A stretch of 64,000 bases of DNA from Adineta vaga (Eukaryota; Rotifera), in contig CP075492.1 of the NCBI GenBank assembly GCA_021613535.1, forward strand, positions 6,448,001 to 6,512,000. Reading direction: 5' to 3'. Both the position numbers and the translations under genes were made by a program. Positions 1-12,693 of this stretch are shown here, one piece after another; position 1 is the stretch's first letter, and every line of letters starts with the position of its first letter. The notes under the pieces are model-generated. The model worked only from the letters and a program-made list of their open reading frames with translations, was not told the origin of the DNA and searched no databases.

Positions 1-176
1 GCCCATCGATTCGACGCATGATCACGTCTATCTATTTTGTGTAGGAACGAGAAAGAGAAAAAAAAATTGTAAGTTGTGTACAACAATAGAAAGACATTAA
101 GGACATATGCATTTTAGTGCATATTTTCTTCCCGAAAAGAGATGTACATAAAAAACTAAATGTTCCAAAAGAAAAA
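1..176. other. upstream region of the eIF4G-like gene
   Basis: A-rich sequence without a convincing coding exon. It probably holds the 5' UTR or promoter of the gene starting at 177. Further 5' coding exons beyond the window edge cannot be excluded. Confidence 0.4.
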
Positions 177-3100
177 ATGGTAGTTCAAGCTAAACCACAT
201 AGGAAACAGATCTATTATCGTAGTCGACGAGTAGGCATTATAAAAATTTATATATATATATATTTAATCGAAACATTTAATATTATGTAATATTCTAGTC
301 CGATGATACGACAGCAACCAAATCCGATGTTGCACCTCTTTCAAGTCTTCCAGATTCTCAACCAACACCACTATTATCAGCGACACCATCATTAGAATGT
401 GTGACACCACCACAAACACCAACACCAGTGACAAATACTGACAAATCGGAAGCAGCACCAAATCAACGATTACGTTATGATCGACACGAACTTTTACGTA
501 TTCGTGATAGTTCAGGCGCATTTCCCATTCCTCAACTTCCAGATCTTGATATTGTTCTTAAGCTACGTGATGCTCGTCTGTCACACCCATCGTATACAGG
601 TGCAAATAGTCAAGGACGTATCAATCCTAACTTACATCGACAAATATCCGGAACTAATCATCAATCACTAAATCGTTATCCAAATAATCAATCAAATAGT
701 GCCAGTGATTCAAGACGTAATAGACCAGGAATTTATCTATCCAATGAACCTGATTTCAGTAATCGGGTTGAAAATCCGTATAAACCAATTGATCAAACCA
801 AACTTGATGCAAGTAATAAAGTTTTACGTGATGTGAAAGCTATTCTGAATAAAGTAACGCCACAAACTTATGATAAATTACAAAAACAATTGGAATTATT
901 AGAAATCGATCGTTATGAACGATTAGAAGGAATGATCACTATATTTTTTTCCAAAGTAAATTTTAATATATTTTTTTCTTTTGACATTACAAAATTGAAT
1001 TTTTCTTCTCAATTTTAGGCAGTTGATGAACCGGCATTTAGTTTTCTATATGCAAAATTATGTAAACAATTTCAAAAAGTTAGTTTTCTTTTCTATTCAT
1101 AGATTTGATTTTCATTTGAATATATTATTCTTCATAGAAACAAGTAACTGTACCGGGTGAAGATGGCAAAACAGTAACACATTATTTTCGTCAAATTTTA
1201 CTAACACGTTGTCAAAAAGAATTCGAAAATGATTATAGACAAGAAATTGAATATGAAAAACGAAAAGGTGAAGTCGACGCAATTCCAGATGAGAAGAAAC
1301 GTAAAGAAGAATCTGATAAATTAGAAGAAGATCTTGTTAAAGCAAAACGAAGAAAATTGGGAAATATTTTGTAAGTTCTTCAATAACAAAAGTTTTTCTC
1401 TGTCAATTCGAAGTAGAATGATTTGTTATTAGAATGAACTCATATATTGATTTGTTTTAGTTTTATTGGTGAATTATTTAAATTACAAATGTTAACTGAT
1501 ACTATTATGTATGATTGTATCGAATATTTACTTCGTGATAAAACTGATGAAGAAAGTCTGGAATGTCTTTGCCGTCTATTACGTACGATTGGTAAAGAAC
1601 TTGATGCTAAAGCTAGTGAAAAAGTATGATGATTTTTCTAATAAAATTGCATTTAATTTCATCAATCATTGATTCATTTTAGCACATTAACAAGACAAAT
1701 TTGGAAAAACATTATCGTGAATTAGAAAATATTGTGAAAGAACAGAAAGCATCTGCACGTATTCGTTTTATGATTCAAGATCTTGTTGAATTGAGAGCAG
1801 TAAGATAGAGATTTAATATTTTTTTGTAAAAGAATATTTCAATCGTTTTATTTCTTCTTCATTGTCTAGGCAAATTGGGTTGCTCGTCGTGCTGAAGCTA
1901 AACCAACTACAATTGATGAAATTCATGAACAAGAACGTGCTAAACGTGAACAACAAGAACGTGATCAAGAACGTGACCGACAACAGCGACGTGATCAAAA
2001 TCGTGGTACAGCTATTGGTAGTGCCTATACTGGAGGTAATTCACAACAGTACAATGATAGTCGTGGTAGTCGTGGTAGTGGTATTAAACAACAATCAAAT
2101 AGAAATGATGAAGACAGAGTTGAAAATCGCTTTAATGTCAATTCATTAAGACAATTACAAACAAATGATAAACAAAGTCGTGGACCATTAGTAAGTTTAA
2201 TTGAATGAAAACCAAAGAAAATCTAAGAAATCATGATCTCATCTTCTCTTAGGCAATGAATTTAGCACCACAACGAACGTGGACAAAAGGATCTGGTATT
2301 GAAAAGAAACCTGAAGAAGATCGTTCATTTGCTGGACGGTAAGTTATTAAGAAACAAGATTTCTTTCTCGATTATACGTATATATTGCTTTTCTAGTGCT
2401 GGTAAACCACCTGCTGGTCCTGTTCAACAGATAAAAGGTAAAATTGGTACATCTCAAGGTGGTTCATCTTATCCTCTTCAACGACAATCATCACGCGTAA
2501 GATTAAAATGAAAACTAATTTCTTGCAATTATCTTCTTTTTTTTCAGGAATTAGCACGTGAAAATAGTCATCGTGATCGTGAAAATGCTTTACTATCATT
2601 ACGTAAAACAACTACTAGTAGTGGAATAAATAGTCCAGTGAATGCTGCTGGTAGTTCATCCATGGCAAATTCTCGTGAAGGTTCACGTAATGTTAGTCGT
2701 GAACAATCGCGTAATGCTTCACGAGAATCAAGTGTTAGTGAACGAGCATCAAATGCTGGTTTATCTACTCAAATAAGTAAATCATCAACCACTGATTCTT
2801 CTACTGTTATCAATCAAGATCCATCAAATACAACCTTCGATGAAGAAAAAACTCAAGCACGTGTACATTCACTTATTGAAGAATATACAGAAAACTATTC
2901 GGAATTAACTGATCGACCTGTTAAAGTAAAACATTCAATAGACAAATGATTTGTATCATGTTTTAATTTTCAAATGAACTATTTCTTTTTAGGAAGCTTT
3001 AGAAGATTTAGCTGCTTTCCGTACACCAAGTCTTGATCAACAAGCACTTATTGTTCGAGAATTATTTACTAATGTCTATGAAGCTAAATCACGTGCTCGT

Positions 3101-4537
3101 AAAGCTGTTGGACATTTACTTGATGCTGCACTTAATGAGGGTATTTTATCTTCTGATGCTTTAATTTCCGGGTATGTTCTGTTAAAATGTGACAAATCTT
3201 TTGCTCTATTCTCATTCTTTTAGTTTTAAAATGATTGTTGAAGCTGCTCCTGATTATGCCGTTGACATTCCTTTAATTTGGCAATATATTGGTGAAATAA
3301 TTGGTAAATTTGACTTCATTATTTTTCGTAAGATAAAATCAAAATGATCTTTTCTTAGGTGCATTCATTGGTGCTCCATCTTCGAATATGTCACAAATAA
3401 AACCAATTTTACAGTGCGTTCCGGACAATAAATCGAAACAATTATTTCAATATATTATTAAATACGCAACTGAATTTTTGGTATGATTCTATTTTACTAT
3501 TTCATAGTGTTATTGAAAAGAAAATCTCTGTCTATTTGTAGTCTCAATCACGCATACAAAAATTTTGGCAATCATCCGGTTTTTCTATTCAAGATTTAAT
3601 TAAATCTGATCTTGTTGATGCTGAATTTTTAAAAGAATATGATTGGTTGTCTGATACGCCTGAAAATGAACCTTCAACGCCACAATCAAAAGAAAATCTT
3701 TCACCACGTGCAGATCCCCAACTTGTTAAATTATTTAAATCTGTTAATGATCAAGGTACTGCAGTAACTGATCCTGAAATAATCACATATATTCGTGAAG
3801 TATGATTTCTCCATTCAGTAATCAATCTTTATTTTAATCAACTATTTTAGCATATGGATTCAACTGAAAAATTCTATATTCGAAACATTGTTCTCTCCTA
3901 TTTGGAAGCATGTTTGATTAATCGTGATCCACAAAAGAAAATTCAAGAAGATATTGCAAAAAAACGAATGACAATACTCAATGCTATCATTGAACATAAA
4001 CCGGAAGCTGAAATTCAAGCTGTTTATGCAATTCAAAATTTTGTCAATAAACTCGAACATCCACCTAGTATGTATAAAATTTTGTTTTCTTCAAACTTCC
4101 TCTGATAATGTTGCTTAGCAATCAGCCGTAGAGATGATGAGACATGTTAAGTAAACAAAACTAAGTAAACATGATAAGAATAATAACCTAAGGAAATGTC
4201 TACTATAATCGAGAAAATCAATAAGCAGTACTATATTTAGAATGTTTATTTCTCAAATGTAAATACAATTCTTTTTTTTTCTTTATAGAAATGGCTCGAC
4301 TACTATTTGACATATTTTATGATGAAGAATGTGTAAGTGAAGATGCATTTTTTGAATGGCTCAAACATCCAGATCAATCAGAAACTGAAGGTAAGATACG
4401 AAGAACTATTTTGAAAAAATCAACAAACAATTCTCCTTGTAGGACATGCGGTTGTTGAAATGTCAACGAAAGACTTTTTTACTTGGTTACAACAAGCTGA
4501 AACTGAAGTTGAAGAAGGCGAAGAAGAAGGAAGTTAA
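177..4537 (+). CDS. EIF4G: eukaryotic translation initiation factor 4 gamma (eIF4G)
   Basis: Scaffold of the cytoplasmic cap-binding complex eIF4F, linking eIF4E and eIF4A to the 40S-bound eIF3. I read 17 exons: 177-230, 299-955, 1019-1078, 1138-1370, 1461-1623, 1683-1799, 1870-2190, 2253-2338, 2397-2496, 2548-2925, 2993-3171, 3224-3303, 3359-3480, 3542-3799, 3851-4067, 4289-4390 and 4443-4537. A canonical eIF4E-binding motif, YDRHELL (YxxxxL-hydrophobic), lies at 476-496. The MIF4G domain spans about 840-1800 ([33 protein letters not shown]). MA3 follows at about 2990-3480 and a W2-like end at about 3850-4537 with acidic tail [11 protein letters not shown] Ser/Arg-rich linker lies between. 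The first exon (18 codons, good AAAATGG context, phase 0 into 299) is my choice; exon 299 has an in-frame TAG directly before its acceptor. The N-terminus is short compared with vertebrate eIF4G. Confidence 0.92.
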
Positions 4538-5374
4538 ATTTTAATATCATCAAAAATCTTTCTTTGATGATTTGTTATTGTTATTCTTTCTTTCTTTTTT
4601 GTTATTAGACAATATGTTTTTTTTTTCGTTTTCTTTTCTTTTCTCATTCTCTTTATTTATTTTCTAAAACATAAAAACAAAACATATATATTATATCTGT
4701 ATACAACGCATGCGATTGATTATGAATTGCCTCGTCCTCTCTCTCTCTTCCGATTTAAACTTGTCAAGAACTGTGACTTTCTCTTTGCCTGTTTTTCCTG
4801 AATTGAAGTATTCACATGATCTACATTCTTTTCTTTCTTTGTCTTCATCCCGTTATTGATCTGTTGTGACTGTTCGATTTCTTTTGTTTCAATGTGTGTT
4901 AAACAGTATACTCAATGATCACAAAAGACGCACTTTTCCGTGTTTTTTCTCTCTTTCTTTCTCGGTGTACATTTGAAAACTAAACACACATACACACATA
5001 TATATAAGTAGGATAAAAGGCTGAATAAAAGACATTTTCAAACCTGATCTATCGAATTTTTGCAAGCAGTTCAAAGAAAAATAACCAATAACCTTATTTC
5101 CTAAAACAGTACATGTTTTCTCTCTTTTGTTCTCTTTCTTTCATTTTCTGTTTGTCTTTTGTTTGTGTATCCGATCTCTTCTCTATATCTCTTTCTCTGT
5201 CATACATGCACACGCACATACATTGTCCTCATCATCTTTTCCTCTGTGTCTTCTTGTCTTTCGTTAAAACATTTTCTTCTGTTTTTTTTTTCTTTCATGT
5301 TGTTATTGGTTGATTTTTTCTTTTTTTTATTCACCAAGCAATAAGAAAGAAAGAGATACACAAGGCGACAAGTT
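4538..5374. other. convergent 3' intergenic region, pyrimidine-rich
   Basis: 837 bp between the tail of eIF4G (+) and the tail of the PLAC8-like gene (-). It is rich in T/C tracts and contains an AATAAA at about 5024 that could serve eIF4G. No coding exon is supported; open frames here are low-complexity Phe/Ser/Leu runs. Confidence 0.6.
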
Positions 5375-6217
5375 TTAAGTAAAAATACGATGACCATATT
5401 CACGTCCTTCATTAGCTAATTGTAATGCAACACATACTGGACAACATGTTGTTAGACAACAATCTTCAAGAATAGAACCCTAAAGAATAAAATCATCTTT
5501 AGATTACTTTATCTTTGACAAAAGAATGGATGTTTTTACTTGAATTGCGTATTGTGTTCGAAATTTTGTTCTTAATTCCATCAATGGTGCACAATTCAAA
5601 AACCATATACACCAATGTTCTTTCATCATGGATGATAATTCATGTCGAAAACAACACCAACACATACAAGCATAACAGAAAAGATTGAAATCATCGAATA
5701 ATGAGCATAGACTATAAGTCCATTCGTTTGTTCCTTGCCAATTTAAATGAGGACGACCACGATTTTTTATGGAAGGTTTTACCCATGTTTCTATATGTGT
5801 TGGTTGACTTTGAATTGTGATGGAAGATTTCGATTGTTCAAAAGCACTGCTTCTTGAACTTCTTTCATCAATTTGATCGTCCTGAAAAGAAATTTTTATT
5901 ATGTTTAACTGTTCTTCATCAATAATTGAAGCTTACCGATATGGGTGGAACAGTACTAAATTGTTGTGCATTAAGTTTGGACGATGCTGTTTCCTAAACT
6001 CGAGTTTTATCGAAGGAAAAATTTGTAATGAATAAATTCTTACAGTTCGTTCTTTCTCTTCGGGATGAACTTTACTTGTACGTCGCTCTTCAGGTGGTTT
6101 TAAATGCAATGTTATTGTATTCTTCTCTGGATCATCACGCGTTTCTTTGAAATTAATTTGATTTAATACTTGTCGTGGAATTCGGACTACAGAAATTCGT
6201 TGTGGTGCTTTTGTCAT
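5375..6217 (-). CDS. PLAC8/cornifelin-like cysteine-rich protein
   Basis: Three or four exons on the minus strand. The start at 6217 (MTKAPQRISVV) is preferred over an in-frame upstream ATG at 6247 because the extra residues look like UTR. The C-terminal part has the PLAC8 pattern: a first Cys cluster (CYACMCWCCFRHELSS), a central LRTKFRTQYAIQGSILEDCC segment, and a second cluster TTCCPVCVALQLANEGREYG before the stop at 5375. PLAC8-family proteins are small Cys-rich proteins, often membrane-associated; some affect cell size or metal handling, but no specific role follows from this sequence. The N-terminal half (about 75 residues, many Glu/Lys/Arg) is not recognised. It lies tail-to-tail with eIF4G. 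Confidence 0.8.
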
Positions 6218-6555
6218 GATGAAATATGTAATAATGAAAGAAATCATTATTATATATATATATATGTACAGAAAAAAAATGTATGGTTTCTATTCGTTAT
6301 TAATCAACAGAATGGAAAACCGAAAGAACAATTGATTTGATTTTATATGTTTTCATCAAAGGTGATACAGATATGAATGGTAAAAAGATTATTTTTATAA
6401 AAGAAATACAGAATTTATTATTCATTTATGGGCGTGTTAATTGATAATTAGAGACAGAAAACAAAACATCTTTATAAATGAATGAGAAATTTAAATTAGC
6501 TTTGATAGAAGATGTTTATCACATAACCTAGATATTCTCATCTTTGGATTGATTC

Positions 6556-7306
6556 ATGAAGAACTATTCGCGCAGTTTTGATAATGAAAAGAACTCTTTA
6601 ACTGTTTGGAAAAGAATTGTTATGGTAAAACAGCGTGAATTTGAATTACTTCAACGTCGTGAAGAAATTCTTCGTGAAACAGCTGATCTTACATCAAATG
6701 TTGTTCAATCACTTGAACAACAACAAAAATTTGCTCAGGATACAAAAGAAAATTTACATCAACAAAATCTTCTCTTATCATTAGCAAATGATAAAATGCG
6801 TTCAATGAATCAAGATCTAACATTTGTAGTCAATGAAATGAATGAAATTGATACTCAATATGGATGTTTATGTTGTAATCGAAGGAAAAAGAAAACAAAG
6901 AAGAGTTCTCAACAAACTATTGATCCTAAATCAAATGGAATATCTTCTAATATAAAGGAAAAATCGACGGATATTAAAAATGGAAATATTCCCGAATTAG
7001 TTGATAATAATGAACAAGAAAAACTTATTGTTAATGAATTAAATCAAATGAGAAATCAATTGATTTGTTTTCAAGATCAAGTTAAAACAATAAACAAATC
7101 ATTTGAAGAAGGAAATGTAATTATTGATCAATTTGAAAATGAAACAAATCAATATATGAATTCAAGTATGTTTCTACGAATTTATTAATATTCAAAAGAG
7201 AAAGTAAAGAATTCTTTTTTTAGTTACAACAGCATTGAATAAAGCTGAACATGTTCTCGGTCGAAAATTCGTTGTTAATCAAGAAAAACAACAAATAACA
7301 AAATGA
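6556..7306 (+). CDS. SNAP-25-like Qbc SNARE protein
   Basis: Two exons (6556-7165, 7224-7306) give 230 residues, close to the usual 206-258 of SNAP-23/25/29 proteins. Qbc SNAREs supply two helices to the four-helix bundle that fuses vesicles with the plasma membrane. The first SNARE motif (residues about 25-100) aligns with SNAP-25 through TKENLHQQNLLLSLANDKM, keeping a Gln at the central zero layer. It is followed by YGCLCCNRRKKK, matching the palmitoylated Cys cluster that anchors SNAP-25. The second motif (about 155-225) ends TTALNKAEHVLGRK, like the SNAP-25 end. At its zero layer the expected Gln is Gly (SFEEGNVIIDQF). Whether it is plasma-membrane or endosomal type cannot be decided. Confidence 0.8.
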
Positions 7307-8222
7307 GATTAATCAGAATCGGTTATTTACAGTGAGAATTGAAATAAGAGAAATCTTGAGGATTAAAATCATCTAGTTTTAAATTGTTTACTTGATATTG
7401 AGAAAAAAATAGAAGAATTCTATGCTCTTTGTGAATAATAGTACAAATATTTCAATCAATTTTTTATATTACTTTAGTTTAATTATAAAATAAAGACAAA
7501 GTCTATAAGCATACGATCGCTAATAGAAAAGTTTCTTTTCTTTGTAGTATCACCATGATAAACTCGATGAAACGTTTCACTATTTTATGAAAAAACGCCC
7601 ACAGATATATTCAAATAAAGGTTTTATGTTGTACTTCTTACACTATGAAAACGAATTGAGCGAGAAAGTCAATGAAGCATCGATTAATTTTAAAAAAATT
7701 GAAATAATTACATATAGTTTCTGTCTACTATTTCTTCATATTGAATTATACGAAAAAAAGGTACTTTTTTTGTGACAAAATAGTACATTTCTAATGAAAA
7801 CTTTCTTTTAAAACTAGAACATTTTTTTCAATTATAGAAATGAATTAAATATTGAAACACTTTACATTTTCTTAATTGAATAATGTTTTCTTCATCAGGA
7901 AAAGAATGACTCTTAAAAATTTACCTACTTACTTACTATAGAAGCAATGATTCATTCTAACGATATATACAATATCTGATAAGTAAATGACAACTAACGA
8001 TTATCTATTTATTAACCATGAAACGATCTCTTTGGTTCATTACCATTCTTTATCATTATCAATCCGATTGAATCAAACAATTTATACGAATATAGATTCT
8101 TTTTCTTTTATTTAACGTTCAATTTAAAAGATACAAGGCAAAAATATTTCATATTATAAGCAGAAGATATATGAATAATACATGCGAGCAAAAGAGAATA
8201 TATAAATAAGTAATTCTCAGTT
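7307..8222. other. convergent 3' intergenic region
   Basis: 916 bp of AT-rich sequence between the ends of the SNARE gene (+) and the TRAF gene (-). An AATAAA-like signal near 7488 probably ends the SNARE transcript. The open frame at 7587-7775 has no recognisable features and is probably chance. Confidence 0.55.
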
Positions 8223-9915
8223 TTAAATAACAATCATATCTTCATTATCAATATCAACTTTGATATATATTGCATCATCTTTAATATATTCAAGTGTTAA
8301 CATTGTATCTAAATCGGTAAATCTTTGTGCACCAAAACTTGCATTACGATCAGTTATTGGTCGACCTAAAAACGGTTTATTTTCTTTGCAAATATTTGGT
8401 TTAACGGAATATATTATATGTCGACGATTATCAGCATCTTCACATTGATCAAGTAATGTAAATGTAACTCGATGTGAAAATGGCCAAACTAATAATGAAT
8501 CATAATCACCGCGACATATACAAATAAATAAGGAAACATATTTTCCTTTGGCTAAAATTTAATTAAACAAAGTATTCCGATGAGAAAAGAAAAAAAAGCT
8601 CTATATGCAATTCTTTACCTTTTCCATCTCCACATAAACAAATTGATAAAGCAAGACGATAACCATGACGACTTGTAGAAAATGGTGGACTAAATAAGGT
8701 TGTTTTCTTATTTGAACGAGCTTCTTGAAGTCTTTCCTAAGAAGAAGAACAGAAGAATTTTAATTAGATACAAACAATCGTTTCATACAGCATAATGATC
8801 AATCTTCCATATATATTGAGATCCATAAGATTTTTCTAATGCATTGATTTTTCGTGATAGAAGATCAATCCAATTTTTCTGTTCATTGATTCGTTCTTCA
8901 TATAATTGTAAAACTTTCTTTTGTAAAGATATTGTTTTACCAGCCATATTTAAATGAATACCAGGATTTTCTTTCATATGTACGGCAATATCAGGTCGAT
9001 GACCACGATAATCACATGTACAATCACTAAATGGACACGGTATTTCTTGTTTTGGACAGACATTATCTAAATGTTCTTGTATCTAAATAACGATTAAAAT
9101 GATAATTTGTGATGGAAAAAAGAGAAAGTTTATTCAATAGTACTTGTCTACGTGGATATTCTTCAGTTGAACATTGATTTGGACATGGAACTTTGAATTC
9201 TGTACAAATACTCAAATGATTAACTTCATTTTCTAGTGGAACATTTGTTTTGCCTAATTGAAAGAGAAATCCAATCTATAAGGTCTCATTATGCATACAA
9301 TTAATTTCCTTACAAAATTCACAAGTAATCATTCGTTTTGAACAATCTTCCAATTGATGGTTCGTTGTGAATCGTCTTTCAAAACTTGCTCCACATCCAT
9401 TTGGACAATCGATTATAATAAATGTACAGGTTTCAATATGAACTTGAAAATCACGTAATGTACCACTCCACATACAACCTTTATCTTTATGTGTACAGTA
9501 AACTTCTAAGCTTTGAATATCTTTTTGAAGACTTTTATCATTGACAATTTTATCTTTGGAAATTGGTTGTTGACATTTTGGACATCGTGGTGCAACACTA
9601 TAGAAAACAAGGATTCATTGGTAAAAATTAGCATTTTGATGTTGAGTCTTACCGCATGATATCTGGTAAACAACTGGAGCATATGTAATGACCACAATCT
9701 TCGAATTGTACAGGAAAACGTAAATAATTTAAACACGATGGACATTGATAATTTGCTGGAAGTTCACCACTTTTCCATTTCGGTTCAGGTTCGGCTTTTC
9801 TATACGAGAAAAAAATGGATTCAATGGTGAATTTCTAGCTGTATAGATAGCTTTTGAATTGGAGAGAAATATCAAACCTGCCTAAAGGTGATTTTATCAA
9901 ACCATTTGTAGTCAT
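8223..9915 (-). CDS. TNF receptor-associated factor (TRAF), RING-zinc finger-MATH protein
   Basis: Cytosolic adaptor and probable E3 ubiquitin ligase downstream of TNF or Toll/IL-1-type receptors. Domain order: a RING finger at about 9760-9550 (CPSC, then CGHYICSSC, then CPKC), TRAF-type zinc fingers at about 9500-9010 (CTHKDKGCMW, CPNGCGASFE, CEFCKEINC, CPNQC, CPFSDCTC), a short coiled coil at about 8950-8790, and a C-terminal MATH/TRAF-C domain at about 8730-8223 (HGYRLALSICLCGDGKAKGKYVSLF, split by an intron, then VWPFSHRVTFTLLDQ). That is the full plan of TRAF2/3/5/6-type proteins, about 470 residues. Introns are 45-70 bp; one of 45 bp interrupts a zinc finger at about 9254-9298. This start (MTTNGLIKSPLG) is one of two alternative first exons joining the acceptor at 9799. 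Confidence 0.9.
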
Positions 9916-10135
9916 AATTTCTTTTGTTTTGAAATAAATAATGTCGCACGTCTTTTAAAATAACTAACTCAAATGAGTTTTACTTCTCATTAAGTATTCG
10001 AACGTGTCGGCTTGTAGATAGAGCGATGTATAAATGTATAAAAGAGAATTTACTATAAGCATAATTCTCACAAGAGAAAAAAAAACTCAATTTTCTTCTG
10101 CGAAAATAATCAAGATATATTGAATGAGTTTTTAC

Positions 10136-10248
10136 CGTCGAGCTAAACCGGTTGTCGGTTGTAATCGAGACATAGATGAAGCTGTACTTCGTACAGATAA
10201 TAATGATCCATCATAGGTAGGAATAGTAAGTGGTGATTCTGTCATCAT
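10136..10248 (-). CDS. alternative first coding exon of the TRAF gene
   Basis: A second initiator exon about 230 bp upstream of the first. It begins ATGATG at 10248 (MMTESPLTIPTYDG) and runs open, Ser/Thr-rich, to a donor CGACG|GTAAAA. It ends in phase 2, exactly as the exon starting at 9915 does, so either can join the common acceptor at 9799 without changing frame. This implies two promoters giving TRAF isoforms with different N-termini ahead of the RING. It is inferred from frame and splice signals only. Confidence 0.6.
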
Positions 10249-12693
10249 TGTAAATGTGTTTTTCTTTGAAATAACCAACACTTTGTCAAATGCGTGAATA
10301 AGTACTGCTTTTTTTAATACTTTATAAAGTTCTTCAAATATTCACAAGTTTTCTTTTTCTTTTTTAGATGATTTAATAGAGAAAAAATACTTTGTATAAA
10401 GAGAGAGTGAGAGAGTGAGAATCAAAACTACGTCGGAAAATATGTTTCCACGGCAAACTTATTATTTTCTATTCAAGTGATATAGACATTGTTTTGAAAA
10501 GAAAAAAAACATGACTCCCATATATCTAAATAAATGACGTCAGAACATGTCTAATGATGTAGGCATTGATTGTATACATAAACTAAATAGAAAATTAGAA
10601 TTAATTGAAAGCATCTGATAGATAGTTGATCGAACAATAATATAGTCTCGTTTCATCAATAATCATTGCTTGGCATCGTTTAAGTTATCAAGTATGGTTA
10701 TATCATCAGAACTGATTAATCTGCCATTCGTTGATATATTGCCCACAGTTGATGCATGATGTTCTTTGTTGAAGGGGAAAAATGAGTTTGTCACTTCGTA
10801 TTCATCTGCTTGATTGAACACGACAAAAGAATAAGAGCATATATAGACTTCTTAAACTCATTAGAAATGTTATTGTCGATCATCTATTCATCTCTCTCGA
10901 CATATTTTCTCTCTCTCTCTCTCTTTTTTTCATATTGTATATATTTATATGTTTTTATCCTATTCACATACCATCACATCGATAGACTTGTTTTTCATTG
11001 TTATCAAAATAAAAGAACACGATAGAACTATGCTATTCACAGAATAGAAATGCCACGAATAAAGGTTAATAGAATTTTTCTTTCAAAGACAAACAGAAAA
11101 TGATTGTAAGTTGCAAAAAAAACGTTCTTTTTCTTCCTCTTTCATTCTTTATACCTCATATGATTGATTGATCGTCAATATCGATCTAAGATACTCATCT
11201 TCTTTCGTTATTAGTGCGAAAGAAAACGAACAAGAAGGCCACCAGCTCGAGAATACTTGTATCGATCAATAGATTGCATTTATTTTCCATCAGTTTATTG
11301 TATACTAAGTCCTATTACCTTTGCCCTCGCATACATTTTCTTGTCTTACCTTGACTTGATGAAGTGTGACCATCAGCGTTATGATGTTTATCAATTAGAA
11401 AAAAAATGTATTCTTCTTTTCCTTCATTTTCTTTTTTAACACTCAATGTATTTATGTTTATTAAAGGCTTTCTTTATTTTTCTTGTATATATCAATCATT
11501 TGTGATTTTAATCTGAGAGTGAAGATGAGTTGTCAAACGATATCTATTAGATAAATCAAAACAAATGATATTTCATTTTCTTTTCCAGTCGATACGTATA
11601 TTTGATATTCGAAAGAATGAATAGTCATCATTTTTTGTTATTCATACTAGATCCTTGAGAAGATACAAGAGAAAAAACGGCAACGACGTCGACCTCAATA
11701 GAAGAAAAAAAAGTGATTATTTTACTCTTCTTCTTTTTTTCTCATTTTTTTCGGTTATACTTTCAAAAAATTGATTTCCGACCGTAACCATCACATCAAC
11801 ACATTATAAGCACGTTCTTTCTCGTGTCAATACAAAAAATCATGGTTAAAGTAAGACGATGAATTTGACTTAAGTAGATCTCTATCGAACTAAACAATTT
11901 GAGATTCTTTTCTGTGTCTAGTCAAACAATGATGACATCTTGATCGAGTTCGATTGCTGTTTTTCACATAGAAATGAAAACAATCTGTGTAGTATTGATG
12001 TTCTTCCGTTCGTTGTCGCTTCGAGTTACGATTTTATTGACAATAACGGAAGGCAGAAGAAAAAAAGATTAGGATGAAATCATTCGCAATATAAAACAAA
12101 AAATCCAAAATAGACAATAGAATGATGACGAACTCGGAAAAGACAGATCGCCCTTCGAATATTTCTCTCGTTTTTTTTTCTCCTCTCTTTAGCCTTGTTT
12201 GTCGTTGTTAGAATAAATAGAGCAGCGAGTAAAAGAAACCAGATGATGATATATGATAAGGAATATCTCTAATCGACTGATGGACGACAAATCGAGAGAA
12301 AAGAGTAGGGATAACAAGCAAGTTCTTTAGCTTATGTTTATTTATCCTCGAAAGATCATTTATTGTTGGTTAAACTTCTAAATAACAATCAACATTCAAT
12401 GTCTTGTTCGGCATTAATGAAATCAACGGATGCCTTTATTCAAAAGGTATTAACGTGTGTATAGTTTGTTAGTTAAAGAAAATATCTAATTACAACAAAA
12501 TTCTGTAGACATGAGTAATAAATTGATGTCCTTTCATGTCATGGACAGTAACAAATACTTCTGTTTGTAACTAAAACGATTTAAGGTGTCTGTCATTTAC
12601 TTGACATTCTATAAGTAATATCTTTATCCTTATTGTAATCGATAATAACTTACAAATCTTGAAATAGATTCTTCTTTTTTTTTGGTTTAGAAG
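10249..12693. other. long intergenic region between divergent TRAF and Rho genes
   Basis: About 2.4 kb with no exon I can support, the longest gene-free stretch of the window. It contains GA/TC microsatellite tracts near 10400 and 10900-10930 and poly-T/A tracts. It must hold the promoters of the TRAF gene (leftward) and the Rho gene (rightward). A TTTAG acceptor-like sequence ends 3 bases before the Rho ATG. Confidence 0.55.

Noticed and set aside
5113-5412. Overlapping open frames on both strands after eIF4G
   Set aside because: Pyrimidine-rich low-complexity 3' UTR sequence giving Phe/Ser/Leu strings.
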